A program made the position numbers and the translations under genes. Shown piece by piece: positions 18,892 to 26,498 of a stretch of 64,000 nt of DNA. The DNA comes from Thermoanaerobaculales bacterium. Its GTDB lineage: Bacteria > Acidobacteriota > Thermoanaerobaculia > Thermoanaerobaculales > Sulfomarinibacteraceae. How positions within the stretch are numbered: the stretch's first letter is position 1; each line of letters starts with the position of its first letter. The notes beneath the pieces were generated by a model. The model worked only from the letters and a program-made list of their open reading frames with translations. It had not been told where the DNA came from and made no database searches. The stretch spans positions 1 through 64,000 of the forward strand of contig DAOPQC010000012.1 in the NCBI GenBank assembly GCA_035358815.1, read 5' to 3'.

Positions 18892-18923
18892 TGACGTTCG
18901 CTGCGCCCGCGCAGCGAACGTCA
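18892..18923. terminator. Perfect 14-bp palindrome between convergent genes
   Basis: TGACGTTCGCTGCG and CGCAGCGAACGTCA flank a four-base loop CCCG. The last three bases are the stop codon of the minus-strand gene. No T-tract is present, so it is a hairpin that could block read-through from both sides rather than a textbook terminator. Confidence 0.6.
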
Positions 18924-19385
18924 CTTCGCCAGCGGGACGTCCTTGACCAGCTGGGCGAGGATGAGCGAACCGAGCTTGTTCTCGATCTGGATCAGCCGGA
19001 GCACCTTGTGCGGCGGCAGGACATCGTGGAACCTGCGGTTGTAGTGCTTCTTGAGGTCGAGCTGCGCCTGGTGGATGTCGAGCATCTCGTTGATCATCTG
19101 CTCGGCGGTGGCGTCGTCGAGCAAGCGGTACGAGCCGATGAAGCGCTTGAGCAGGTCGACGAGCTTGGCGTCGAGCGCGTTGACCTCGGCGAGATAGGCG
19201 TCGCAGATCGGAGAGAGGGCCTTCATCTGCTCGGGTGTGACCTCGAGCGCCTCCATGGCCAGCGCCTTGCGCTCGCTCTTGATGACGTCGTAGGTGAGGA
19301 TGGTCTCGTCGCTGACCACCTGGGCCGCGACGGGGCCGGAAGCCAGCAGGGCAGCGGCGCACAGCAGAATGGCAACGTCCTTCAT
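18921..19385 (-). CDS. Small periplasmic helical protein (Spy/LTXXQ-like?)
   Basis: 154-aa exported protein: signal peptide residues 1-21 (ILLCAAALLASGPVAAQ), then an almost entirely alpha-helical charged domain with the phrase ALEVTPEQMKAL, followed by helices LVDLLKRFIGSY, MINEMLDIHQAQLDLKKHYNRR and VLPPHKVLRLIQIENK. The size, helical character and the LTPEQ-like element recall Spy/CpxP (LTXXQ) periplasmic chaperones, but the similarity is only in style. ATG 19385 has GGGAGGAC at correct distance. It faces away from the DUF4136 gene with a MITE-like element in between. Confidence 0.68.
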   Translation of the reverse strand: MKDVAILLCAAALLASGPVAAQVVSDETILTYDVIKSERKALAMEALEVTPEQMKALSPICDAYLAEVNALDAKLVDLLKRFIGSYRLLDDATAEQMINEMLDIHQAQLDLKKHYNRRFHDVLPPHKVLRLIQIENKLGSLILAQLVKDVPLAK

Positions 19386-19455
19386 GTCCGTCCTCCCGGT
19401 GCCGTTCGGCATCGTCGACATCATAGTCGATCCCGGGTGGGGAGGGGAGCTCGCG

Positions 19456-19752
19456 CTAGGAGTACGTACCCCGTTTGCCTTCCGAGAGGGCGTGGTGAAC
19501 TGGATGTGCGGGGGGACGGCCACTGCGGCACGAGCTCCTTCTGGTAGTTGGTTGGTTGAGGTGCGTGGAGCAGGCGGGGGCCGTGTCCACGGTGCGACCG
19601 TGGAGGGTGGTCGGTAGGCAATGCGGGCTTGCGCTCGGTCTGCAGAGGGGCAGTAGGATGCGCGCAGCGCATCCCGAGGATCGTGTGGGACAGAGGCCCA
19701 CAACATGAGCCAGACCAAGAGCGCGTACGGGGGCCCATGCCCATACGCTCCT
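19456..19752 (+). mobile_element. MITE-like element, full-length copy A
   Basis: About 297 bases in the 443-base gap between divergent genes. The left end CTAGGAGTACGTACC and right end GCATGCCC...CGCTCCT (inverse AGGAGCGTATGGGC) are imperfect terminal inverted repeats. Shared with copy C by eye: GACGGCCACTGCGGCACGA, CTCCTTCTGG, and a 19-base palindrome GGATGCGCGCAGCGCATCC at 19656-19674. No transposase is encoded, so it would be non-autonomous. It places a mobile sequence directly upstream of the DUF4136 gene at 19829. Confidence 0.75.
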
Positions 19753-19828
19753 TGCTCAGTGTCCCCAGGCCTTCCGTGCTATCCTCCGCCGCACATCCGG
19801 ATGTAGCCGGGCCTTGGGAGGTGACGGG

Positions 19829-20401
19829 ATGAAGTCAGTGATCGCGCTGCTGGTGCTGGTGGCGGTGGCGGCGCCGGCGGCGGCGCAGAAGGTCTACGTC
19901 GACTACGATCGCGATGCGATCGGCAACGACTACACGACCTTCGCGTGGCAGGACACGGGCCCGACCCTGCAGGAGTTCGCCCCGCTCATGCACTCGCGGG
20001 TCAAGAACGCCATCGAGCACTACCTGACCGAGAAGGGCTTCGTGGAGAGCGTCAACGACCCCGACCTCTACGTCACCTATCACACCAGCTCGGAGGAGGA
20101 CTTCCAGTTCAGCGTCACCGGCTACGGCTACGGTTACGGAGCAGGCTGGGCGTGGAGCCCGTACTGGGGCAGCATCGGCATGGGCAGCGCCTCGACCACT
20201 GTCTCGACCTACGACAGGGGCACGCTGGTGATCGACATCTGGGACGCTAGGACCAAGCAGATCGTGTGGCGCGGCTCGGCGACAGCGGTTGTTCCCGAGA
20301 ACCCCCAGAAGGCGAACAAGCTCGTCGAGAACGCCCTCCGGAAGATGATCAAGCAGTTCGACGAGATGAAGGCCAAGGAAGCCAAAGAGGCGGCCAAGTG
20401 A
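19829..20401 (+). CDS. DUF4136 domain exported protein
   Basis: 190-aa exported protein; signal peptide residues 1-20 ending AAAQ, followed directly by the DUF4136 start KVYVDYDRDAIGNDYTTFAW. Further DUF4136 signatures: VKNAIEHYLTEKGF, PDLYVTYHT, a Gly/Tyr/Trp insert, STYDRGTLVIDIWDARTKQIVWRG, and a charged C-terminal helix. The family is a periplasmic or lipoprotein-like envelope domain of unknown function. ATG 19829 has GGGAGGTGACGGG upstream. A paralogue at 23386 brackets three predicted outer-membrane proteins, implying a functional or duplicated envelope cluster. Confidence 0.85.
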   Translation: MKSVIALLVLVAVAAPAAAQKVYVDYDRDAIGNDYTTFAWQDTGPTLQEFAPLMHSRVKNAIEHYLTEKGFVESVNDPDLYVTYHTSSEEDFQFSVTGYGYGYGAGWAWSPYWGSIGMGSASTTVSTYDRGTLVIDIWDARTKQIVWRGSATAVVPENPQKANKLVENALRKMIKQFDEMKAKEAKEAAK

Positions 20402-20448
20402 CAGCGGAGCGCTGACAGGGCGAAGCTTCCTGGAGGCTGTTGGCCAGG

Positions 20449-21264
20449 ATGAAGCTCGGTGGGGCTGCTGCCGTTCAGCTCCTCGTACTCGTGGTGGCCG
20501 CCGCACCGGCGGCGGCGCAGGACGGGGACCTCGATGGATTGCTGCTCCTGCCCCTGACAGCGACCGAGGTCCAGGACGCCAGCTCCCAATCCTTCCAGAT
20601 CTACCGGATCCCGATCGCCTGGCCGATCCGGCGCCTCGAGGTCAAGCCGTGGGGCTTGCGGATCACGCTGCCGGTGTCGCTCGGCGCCCATGAGCTCGAG
20701 GCTGCCACCGACGTCGGCGACGTGGTCGAGAGCATCCAGTCGGTGGCGATCATCCCGGGCGTCGAGTTCCTGTTTCCGATTGGCGAGCGCTGGGTCGTCA
20801 AGCCCTTTGCCGAGGCCGGCATCGGCGACGACTCGCGGACCGGCGAGACGCACCTGCTGTACGCGGCCGGGATCCGCGCGCGCGGCGAGTACCAGGCACG
20901 TCCATTCGAGCTGATGGTCGGCGCCGCCTTCAAGTACCGTAATGGATCCTCCGCCGAGATCGTCAAGGACTGGTACTCGACGGTGGAGGCCGGCGTCGAC
21001 GCCCAGGTCCCGCTCGGCCTCTCGGTCGGCGCAGGGGAGGCCTGCGGCGGCGCCTACGCGATCGCCAGGTACTTCTCAGACCTGGAGCTCGAGCACCTGG
21101 TGGAGAGGCCGTTCGACATTTCCTGGAGCTACGAGGTGGGGCTGAGCTTCGCGACCGACCCGGCGCTCAAGCTGTGGAAGATCAAGCTGCCATGGCTCGG
21201 GCTCGGCTACCACTTCGGCGATCGCAGCCGGGGCGTTCGGCTGAACATGGCATTTCCATTCTGA
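20449..21264 (+). CDS. Predicted exported/outer-membrane protein, unknown
   Basis: 271-aa protein with signal peptide (residues 1-24, ending AAAQ). The mature chain is made of alternating short hydrophobic strands (FEVGAAFKYR-style, VVKPFAEAGIGD, SWSYEVGLSF, WLGLGYHFGD) and ends in aromatic LNMAFPF, consistent with a small outer-membrane beta-barrel. GGAGG at 20432 supports ATG 20449; a TTG nine bases upstream is too close. It lies 47 bases after the DUF4136 gene, probably in one operon. No recognisable family. Confidence 0.65.
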   Translation: MKLGGAAAVQLLVLVVAAAPAAAQDGDLDGLLLLPLTATEVQDASSQSFQIYRIPIAWPIRRLEVKPWGLRITLPVSLGAHELEAATDVGDVVESIQSVAIIPGVEFLFPIGERWVVKPFAEAGIGDDSRTGETHLLYAAGIRARGEYQARPFELMVGAAFKYRNGSSAEIVKDWYSTVEAGVDAQVPLGLSVGAGEACGGAYAIARYFSDLELEHLVERPFDISWSYEVGLSFATDPALKLWKIKLPWLGLGYHFGDRSRGVRLNMAFPF

Positions 21265-21423
21265 CCGGTGGCCCGAGATGGACTGGATCGCGTTGCGTTG
21301 GCGACGGTGCGCATGACAGACTCCACTCTCGGCAGCCGGGCGCCGTCGCAGCCGGCAGGCCAGGCATGGCGCGCAGTCGGCGAGGTCTCGCACGAGGCCG
21401 GCATCCGGCTCAAGGAGGAGGCG

Positions 21424-22278
21424 GTGAGAGAGGCCAGCCGACGATCCGTTCCTGCCCTCGGATTCGCCATTGTGCTGTCGCTCGGCGCCGCGCCGGCCGC
21501 AGCACAGCTCGCCTTCGAGCCGCTCCTCGATCGCTTCAGCGTTCGCCTCGAGGGGAGCCTGGTCGCAATGTCGACCGAGCTCGGTCTCCAACCCGAGGGT
21601 GGGGGCATCACGCCGGTCCTCAACTTCGAGGACGATCTCGACCTCGACGGCAGCAAGCTGGTCCCCTCGCTGAGCTTCGACTGGCAGATCGCGCGCCGTC
21701 ACAAGCTGGCCGTGCGCTGGCAGGACGTCGACCGCGACTCGGCGACCCAGGCGCTGACCGAGATCGAGTGGGCCGGCCAGATCATCCCGGTCGAGGCGGA
21801 CATCCGCCTCGGTTTCGACATCACGCAGTACTTCGTGGACTACGCCTACTTCCCGTGGGTCGAGGAGCGATGGGCGGCCGGCTTCGGGCTCGGCTTCCGG
21901 ATCATGGAGATCACGACCGTGCTCTCCTGGGAGTCGGCGAACGGCGAGCACGAGGGCAGCACCGACGCCACGGGCACCGGCCCGCTGCCGTACCTCTACC
22001 TCGAGTACCGGCGGCTGCTCTCGGACGACTGGCGGTTGATCGCCGGGGCGGGCTGGCTGTCGGTGGAGCTCGGTGACATCGACGGCAGCCAGTGGGTCGG
22101 ACGGCTCGGAGCCGAGTACCTGCTCGGCGAGCACTGGGGCTTCGGGATGGCGCTCAACTACTCGACCGTCGATGTCGACTGGGACGACCTGGAGTCCGAG
22201 GCCGGTGACAGGCGTTACACGGGCATCGTCGTCATGGACATCAACGACGTCAGCGTGTTCGTCCGCGGGCGGTTCTGA
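21424..22278 (+). CDS. Predicted outer-membrane beta-barrel protein (paralogue 1)
   Basis: 284-aa exported protein. GTG 21424 is chosen because GGAGGAGG lies just upstream and the following residues form a signal peptide ending AAAQ (about residue 27). The mature part starts LAFEPLLDRFSVRLEGS and consists of beta-hairpins (LNFEDDLDLDGSK, LPYLYLEYRRLLSDDWR, VGRLGAEYLLGEHWGFGMAL) ending in a C-terminal Phe (VFVRGRF), as in outer-membrane barrels. A clear paralogue follows at 22389, sharing FEDDLDL and YFVDYAYFPWV. Specific family and ligand unknown. Confidence 0.68.
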   Translation: MREASRRSVPALGFAIVLSLGAAPAAAQLAFEPLLDRFSVRLEGSLVAMSTELGLQPEGGGITPVLNFEDDLDLDGSKLVPSLSFDWQIARRHKLAVRWQDVDRDSATQALTEIEWAGQIIPVEADIRLGFDITQYFVDYAYFPWVEERWAAGFGLGFRIMEITTVLSWESANGEHEGSTDATGTGPLPYLYLEYRRLLSDDWRLIAGAGWLSVELGDIDGSQWVGRLGAEYLLGEHWGFGMALNYSTVDVDWDDLESEAGDRRYTGIVVMDINDVSVFVRGRF

Positions 22279-22388
22279 GCTCTGCGCGACTAGTCTTCAT
22301 CCTTGCCGAAGCCTGTAGTTCTACGGAGTGGTGCGATTCGTCGAGTTGGACTATCATGCGTCCGAAGTTCCCGCAGGAGGTATCCAAC

Positions 22389-23246
22389 GTGAGCCAACAC
22401 AAGGTGAGCTGTGTGGCGGTGATGGGGCTTGCAGTCGTGCTGCTGGCGGTGGCGACGCCGGCCGCCGCGCAGCGCGAGTACGAGCCGCTGTTCGACAAGT
22501 TCAACCTCCGCCTTGAGGGGAGCTGGATGGGGATCTCGACCGAGATGCGGCTCGACTCCGAGCTCAGCGACCGGGGCACGACTCTCAACTTTGAGGACGA
22601 CCTCGACCTCGAAGGCAGCCAGACCATCCCGTCAGTCGCCTTCGAGTGGCAGATCGCGAAGCGGCACAAGCTGGGCGTGCGCTGGCAGGACGTCAGCCGC
22701 GACGCCACGGCGGCCACCCTCGAGGAGATCCACTGGGGCGACGAGGTCATCCCGGTGAATGCCGATGTCTCGCTCGGCTTCGACACCAGCCAGTACTACA
22801 TCGACTACGCGTACTTCCCGTGGGTCAAGGAACAGTGGGCCGCCGGCTTCGGGCTCGGCGTGCGGTGGATTGACATCTCGGCGACGCTCGCCTGGCAGAC
22901 CCAGGGGGGCAGCGGAGGGGAGGGCTCGACCGACACCCAGGGCTCCGGTCCGCTGCCCTACCTCTACTTCGAGTACCGGCGGCTGCTCGGGGACGACTGG
23001 CGCCTGTTCGCCGGGCTCGGCTGGCTGGGGGTGGAGGTCGGGGACATCGACGGCAGCCAGTACATCGGCAAGCTCGGCATCGAGTACCTGCTCGGCCGGC
23101 ACTGGGGCTTCGGCGTCGCGGGCAACTACTCGGCGATCGATGTGGACTGGAAAGGTCTGGAGACCGATCAGGTCGGGCATCTCTACAACGGCACCTTCAA
23201 TCTGGACGTGAACGACGTCAGCATTTTCGCCCGGTACCGGTTCTGA
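22389..23246 (+). CDS. Predicted outer-membrane beta-barrel protein (paralogue 2)
   Basis: 285-aa paralogue of the preceding gene with the same plan: signal peptide ending AAAQ (about residue 28), YEPLFDKFNLRLEGSWMGIS, LNFEDDLDLEGSQ, YYIDYAYFPWVKEQWAAGFG, LPYLYFEYRRLLGDDWR, GKLGIEYLLGRHWGFGV and a final YRF. GTG 22389 is used because CAGGAGG lies eight bases upstream; an ATG 33 bases earlier has no ribosome site. The two proteins probably arose by tandem duplication and form similar porin-like barrels. Confidence 0.68.
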   Translation: MSQHKVSCVAVMGLAVVLLAVATPAAAQREYEPLFDKFNLRLEGSWMGISTEMRLDSELSDRGTTLNFEDDLDLEGSQTIPSVAFEWQIAKRHKLGVRWQDVSRDATAATLEEIHWGDEVIPVNADVSLGFDTSQYYIDYAYFPWVKEQWAAGFGLGVRWIDISATLAWQTQGGSGGEGSTDTQGSGPLPYLYFEYRRLLGDDWRLFAGLGWLGVEVGDIDGSQYIGKLGIEYLLGRHWGFGVAGNYSAIDVDWKGLETDQVGHLYNGTFNLDVNDVSIFARYRF

Positions 23247-23385
23247 GCTCTCGCCGGGGCAGCGGCATCCTGACCGCGGGCCGGCCGGCTGGGTGGTTGC
23301 GTCGAGCAGAGGAATGGTTGAACCGGCGAGCGGGTTACGAAGGTCCGAGCCGCGCGGAGCACGGCTCACAACCAGGGGGGACGAC

Positions 23386-23949
23386 ATGAGATACGCACTT
23401 GGGATCGCGGCGGTCGCGCTGCTGTTCGTCTTGCCGGCGTCGGCGCAGGACGTCAACATCGACTACGCGCACGAGTATGACTTCAGCAAGGTCAAGACCT
23501 TCCAGTATGTCGACGCGGAGGATGGCCTCGCCCCCAACGAGCTGATGCACGACCGCATCGTCGGCGCCATTCAGGGCAGGCTCACATCGGTCGCGGGTCT
23601 GCGTGCGGTCACCGAGAGCCCGGACATCGTCGTCACCTACCACCTCTCCTCGAGGGAGAACACGGTCTACAGCACCACCGCCGTCGGCTATGGCGGCTAC
23701 GGCGGCTACTGGGGAGGCTGGCGACGCTACGGCGGCGGCATGGCCAGCGCGACGACGACCGCGTCGACCTACACCGAGGGCACGCTCATCATCGATGCGT
23801 ACGACACGGTGCAGAAGAAGCTGGTGTGGCGCGGGAGCGGCACGGTGACGGTCAAGGACGACCCCGAAAAGCAGGCGAAACAGGTGGACAAGATCATCAA
23901 CAAGCTCGGCGAGAAGTGGAAGAAGATCCACGCCGGCCAGGGCAAGTAG
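23386..23949 (+). CDS. DUF4136 domain exported protein (second copy)
   Basis: 187-aa exported protein; signal peptide residues 1-18 ending ASAQ, then DUF4136 features: VNIDYAHEYDFSKVKTFQYV, PDIVVTYHLSS, a Tyr/Gly-rich insert (GYGGYGGYWGGW), STYTEGTLIIDAYDTVQKKLVWRG and a basic helical C-terminus. Same layout as the gene at 19829, so this is the second arm of a DUF4136 - barrel - barrel - barrel - DUF4136 block. Ribosome site GGGGGGACGAC precedes ATG 23386. Function unknown; envelope location inferred from the signal peptide. Confidence 0.85.
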   Translation: MRYALGIAAVALLFVLPASAQDVNIDYAHEYDFSKVKTFQYVDAEDGLAPNELMHDRIVGAIQGRLTSVAGLRAVTESPDIVVTYHLSSRENTVYSTTAVGYGGYGGYWGGWRRYGGGMASATTTASTYTEGTLIIDAYDTVQKKLVWRGSGTVTVKDDPEKQAKQVDKIINKLGEKWKKIHAGQGK

Positions 23950-23975
23950 CATCCGGGCGGTTGATCCAAACGATT

Positions 23976-24003
23976 GGCGGGGTGACGCTCCCCGCCTTTT
24001 TTC
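23976..24003 (+). terminator. Rho-independent terminator
   Basis: GGCGGGG and CCCCGCC form a 7-bp stem over a short loop, followed by six T. It closes the envelope cluster before the convergent patatin gene. Confidence 0.85.
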
Positions 24004-24051
24004 TAGCTGGCCGGTCGCCGGCGTCGGCCTGCGGCTGACCCGGCGACGGCG

Positions 24052-26283
24052 TCAGAAGCGATCGCCGATCTGGAGGTAGAAGCGGTCGCGGCCGCCCTCG
24101 GTGAGGCCGTAGGCGAATCGCGCAGGACCGAGGGGGGTCATTGCTCCGACCCAGACCGACCCTCCATACAGGAGGCTGTCGGCGGTCATCGGGGTGTCGT
24201 CGAAGTACGCATTCCCGGCCTCGAGTGACAGCCCGGTGTAGAGTCGCACCCTGAGGCCGGCGAGGTCAAGGCCGAACAGCCGCCAGTACGCGGCGAGCCT
24301 GGCCAGGGCGATGCGCTCTCCCAGCAGCTCGCGCTGGCCGAGGCCGGAGAGGCGGAAGAGCCCGCCGAGCGGGAAAAGGTCGAGGAGGTCGAGGGTGCTC
24401 TCGAGGTTCTCCCCGTACTCGAGGTAGGGGCTCAGGGTGAGCTCGCCGAAGCTCCACGAGTGGCCGGCCGAGGCCCAGACCTTCTCGAAGTTGACGTCCG
24501 AATCCAGCGACGAGGACGAGGTCGTGTACCGCACATCGACCGCTGAGCCGTGGCGGGGGAAGCCGACCTCGTCGACGGTGTCGACCCGGAAGCCGAGATT
24601 GAAGCCGCCTCGCTGCTCGTCGCCGGCCGGGAACAGCGGGTCGCCGATCCGAGGCTCGCCGTAGACGTCGGCAAAGAACGCCGTGGCGCGAAACTCGCCC
24701 CACCTCCCGAGCACCCTGCCGGCGGCGAGCCCGGCCTGGGCGTTGTCGATGCGGTACTCCGCCACGGGCTGGCCCTCGAAGTAGATGTCGAGCACCGAGC
24801 GCCGGAATTCGAGCGACGGCGCGACGAACCAGCGCATCCGGCTGTCGATCGGCTGGTAGAACTGGGTTGAGATCAGGCTCTCGGTGCCGAACTGGAGCAC
24901 GTTCTCCCACTCGCCGCCGCGGCGGTTGGCGGGCAGCAGCTGGTGGCGGGCCGAGAGCTGGTAGCCGGAGCCACCGTCGAGGTCGTCGAGGAAGCCGACA
25001 CCGAACTGGAGCGACCCGCGCCCGCGGTCGGGCGGCGGGGTCGTGACCACGAGCTCGCGCGTGCCGTTCGTCTCCTCGAGGCGGAAGTCGAGCGTCCCGA
25101 AGTAGCGGGTGTTGTAGAGTTCGAGCAGGCTGAATCCGAACGGCTCCGGGTCGAGCGTCGTTGGTGGTTCGAGCTTCAGCGCCCCGCGGACGATGCGGTC
25201 GTTGACCCGGCTCGAGTTCGCGACCCGGACGCTGTCGACTCGAAGCTGCTCCCTCGTGCGCGCCCGAGGACGGCTGGAGAACTCCTGCCAGCGCTCGTCG
25301 GAGGCGGTGAAGCGGCGGAGCTCGTCGGCCTGCGCCCGCGCCGCATCCTCGCCGATCTGGGCAGCGTCGATGACGCGGTCAAAGCTCACGAAGGTGATGT
25401 CGCCGAGCGCGGGGGTGATCAGCACGTCGTCCGGCCCGATCAGGGCGCGGTCGCGGCTGACGTTGCCCGCGGTGAGCAAGCTGTTGAGGTGCCCGACGAT
25501 CGCCGCGAAGGTGCTCAGCGTCTCGCCCTCGGCAAGCAGTGGGCTCGAGATGTCGACGGCGATCACCGACGTCGCTCCCAGCTCCCTGGCGATGCCGACC
25601 GGCAGGTTGGCTGCGATGCCGCCGTCGACCAGGTCGATACCCCCGTGCCGCACCGGTGGGAAGGCGCCGGGGATCGACATGCTGGCGCGCATGGCGGTGG
25701 CGAGGCTGCCCGAGTCGAGGATGACTGGCTTGCCGGTGGCGATGTCAGCCGCCACCGCCCGATAGGGAATTGGCAAGTGGTCGAAGTCGCTGGCCGCCGG
25801 CGACAACGACTCGAGGATGCGCAAGATGAGCTCGAGCTTCTGGCCCCGGATGACGCCACTCGGCAGGACCGGCTTCAAGCCGTCAAACGCGAGGCGGCCC
25901 TGGATGAGCACAGGCCGGTCGTCCTGCTTGCGGCGGAAGCTTTTCTCGCTGCGCGGCACCGCGTCCGTGAACGCGCCTTCCCAGTCGAGCCGCTGGACGA
26001 GGCTCTGGATCTGCTCGGGCGTCCAGCCTGCGGCGTAGAGGCCGCCAACGATCGAGCCCATGCTGGTCCCGATCACCATGTCGGGCGCGATGTGCAGCTC
26101 CTCGAGGACCTTGAGCACGCCGACGTGGGCAACGCCGCGGGCGCCGCCGCCGGACAGGACGAGAACGAGCTTGGGGCGCTGGTCCGGGTCGGCGAGCGGC
26201 TGCTCTGCGGACGCGGCCAAGGGCGGGTGGAGCGCGCTGAGCACGGCAGCCGCAGCGATGACAGGCAAGTGCTTCAGTGTCAT
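24052..26283 (-). CDS. Patatin-like phospholipase with BamA-type barrel (PlpD-like)
   Basis: 743-aa exported protein. Signal peptide residues 1-26; patatin domain residues about 38-330 with oxyanion GGGARG, nucleophile GTSMG (S74) and catalytic Asp in VDGG (D220); then a POTRA-like linker and a C-terminal surface-antigen (BamA/Omp85) barrel from about 430 ending YLQIGDRF, with a final Phe. This patatin-plus-barrel architecture is that of type Vd autotransporters such as Pseudomonas PlpD, which display or release phospholipase A1 activity at the cell surface. Start ATG 26283 gives the signal peptide directly. Convergent with the DUF4136 cluster. Confidence 0.88.
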   Translation of the reverse strand: MTLKHLPVIAAAAVLSALHPPLAASAEQPLADPDQRPKLVLVLSGGGARGVAHVGVLKVLEELHIAPDMVIGTSMGSIVGGLYAAGWTPEQIQSLVQRLDWEGAFTDAVPRSEKSFRRKQDDRPVLIQGRLAFDGLKPVLPSGVIRGQKLELILRILESLSPAASDFDHLPIPYRAVAADIATGKPVILDSGSLATAMRASMSIPGAFPPVRHGGIDLVDGGIAANLPVGIARELGATSVIAVDISSPLLAEGETLSTFAAIVGHLNSLLTAGNVSRDRALIGPDDVLITPALGDITFVSFDRVIDAAQIGEDAARAQADELRRFTASDERWQEFSSRPRARTREQLRVDSVRVANSSRVNDRIVRGALKLEPPTTLDPEPFGFSLLELYNTRYFGTLDFRLEETNGTRELVVTTPPPDRGRGSLQFGVGFLDDLDGGSGYQLSARHQLLPANRRGGEWENVLQFGTESLISTQFYQPIDSRMRWFVAPSLEFRRSVLDIYFEGQPVAEYRIDNAQAGLAAGRVLGRWGEFRATAFFADVYGEPRIGDPLFPAGDEQRGGFNLGFRVDTVDEVGFPRHGSAVDVRYTTSSSSLDSDVNFEKVWASAGHSWSFGELTLSPYLEYGENLESTLDLLDLFPLGGLFRLSGLGQRELLGERIALARLAAYWRLFGLDLAGLRVRLYTGLSLEAGNAYFDDTPMTADSLLYGGSVWVGAMTPLGPARFAYGLTEGGRDRFYLQIGDRF

Positions 26284-26380
26284 GGCGACACTATATCGGA
26301 TGGCCGGGGGTTGGATGGAGCGCGGAGCGCGACGGTGGGAACGTCGACCTCACCGCTGCGTCGCGCTTTCGGGAGAGTTC

Positions 26381-26467
26381 GGGAACGGGGATGGAAACCC
26401 GGCTTCGCTCGGAGCTGCTCCGCGACAAGCGGGAACAGGAACGGGAGCGGGAACGGGAACGGGGACG
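26381..26467 (+). repeat. Hexamer G-rich array
   Basis: Short tracts at 26381-26396 and 26431-26467 contain GGGAAC/GGGGAC/GGGAGC units in period 6, separated by a 34-base unrelated insert. The second tract holds five G3 runs with 3-nt loops. Located between two minus-strand genes, upstream of the patatin start. Confidence 0.75.
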
Positions 26468-26498
26468 GACCCCAACCCCCAACCCCTTGCGCCTTCCC

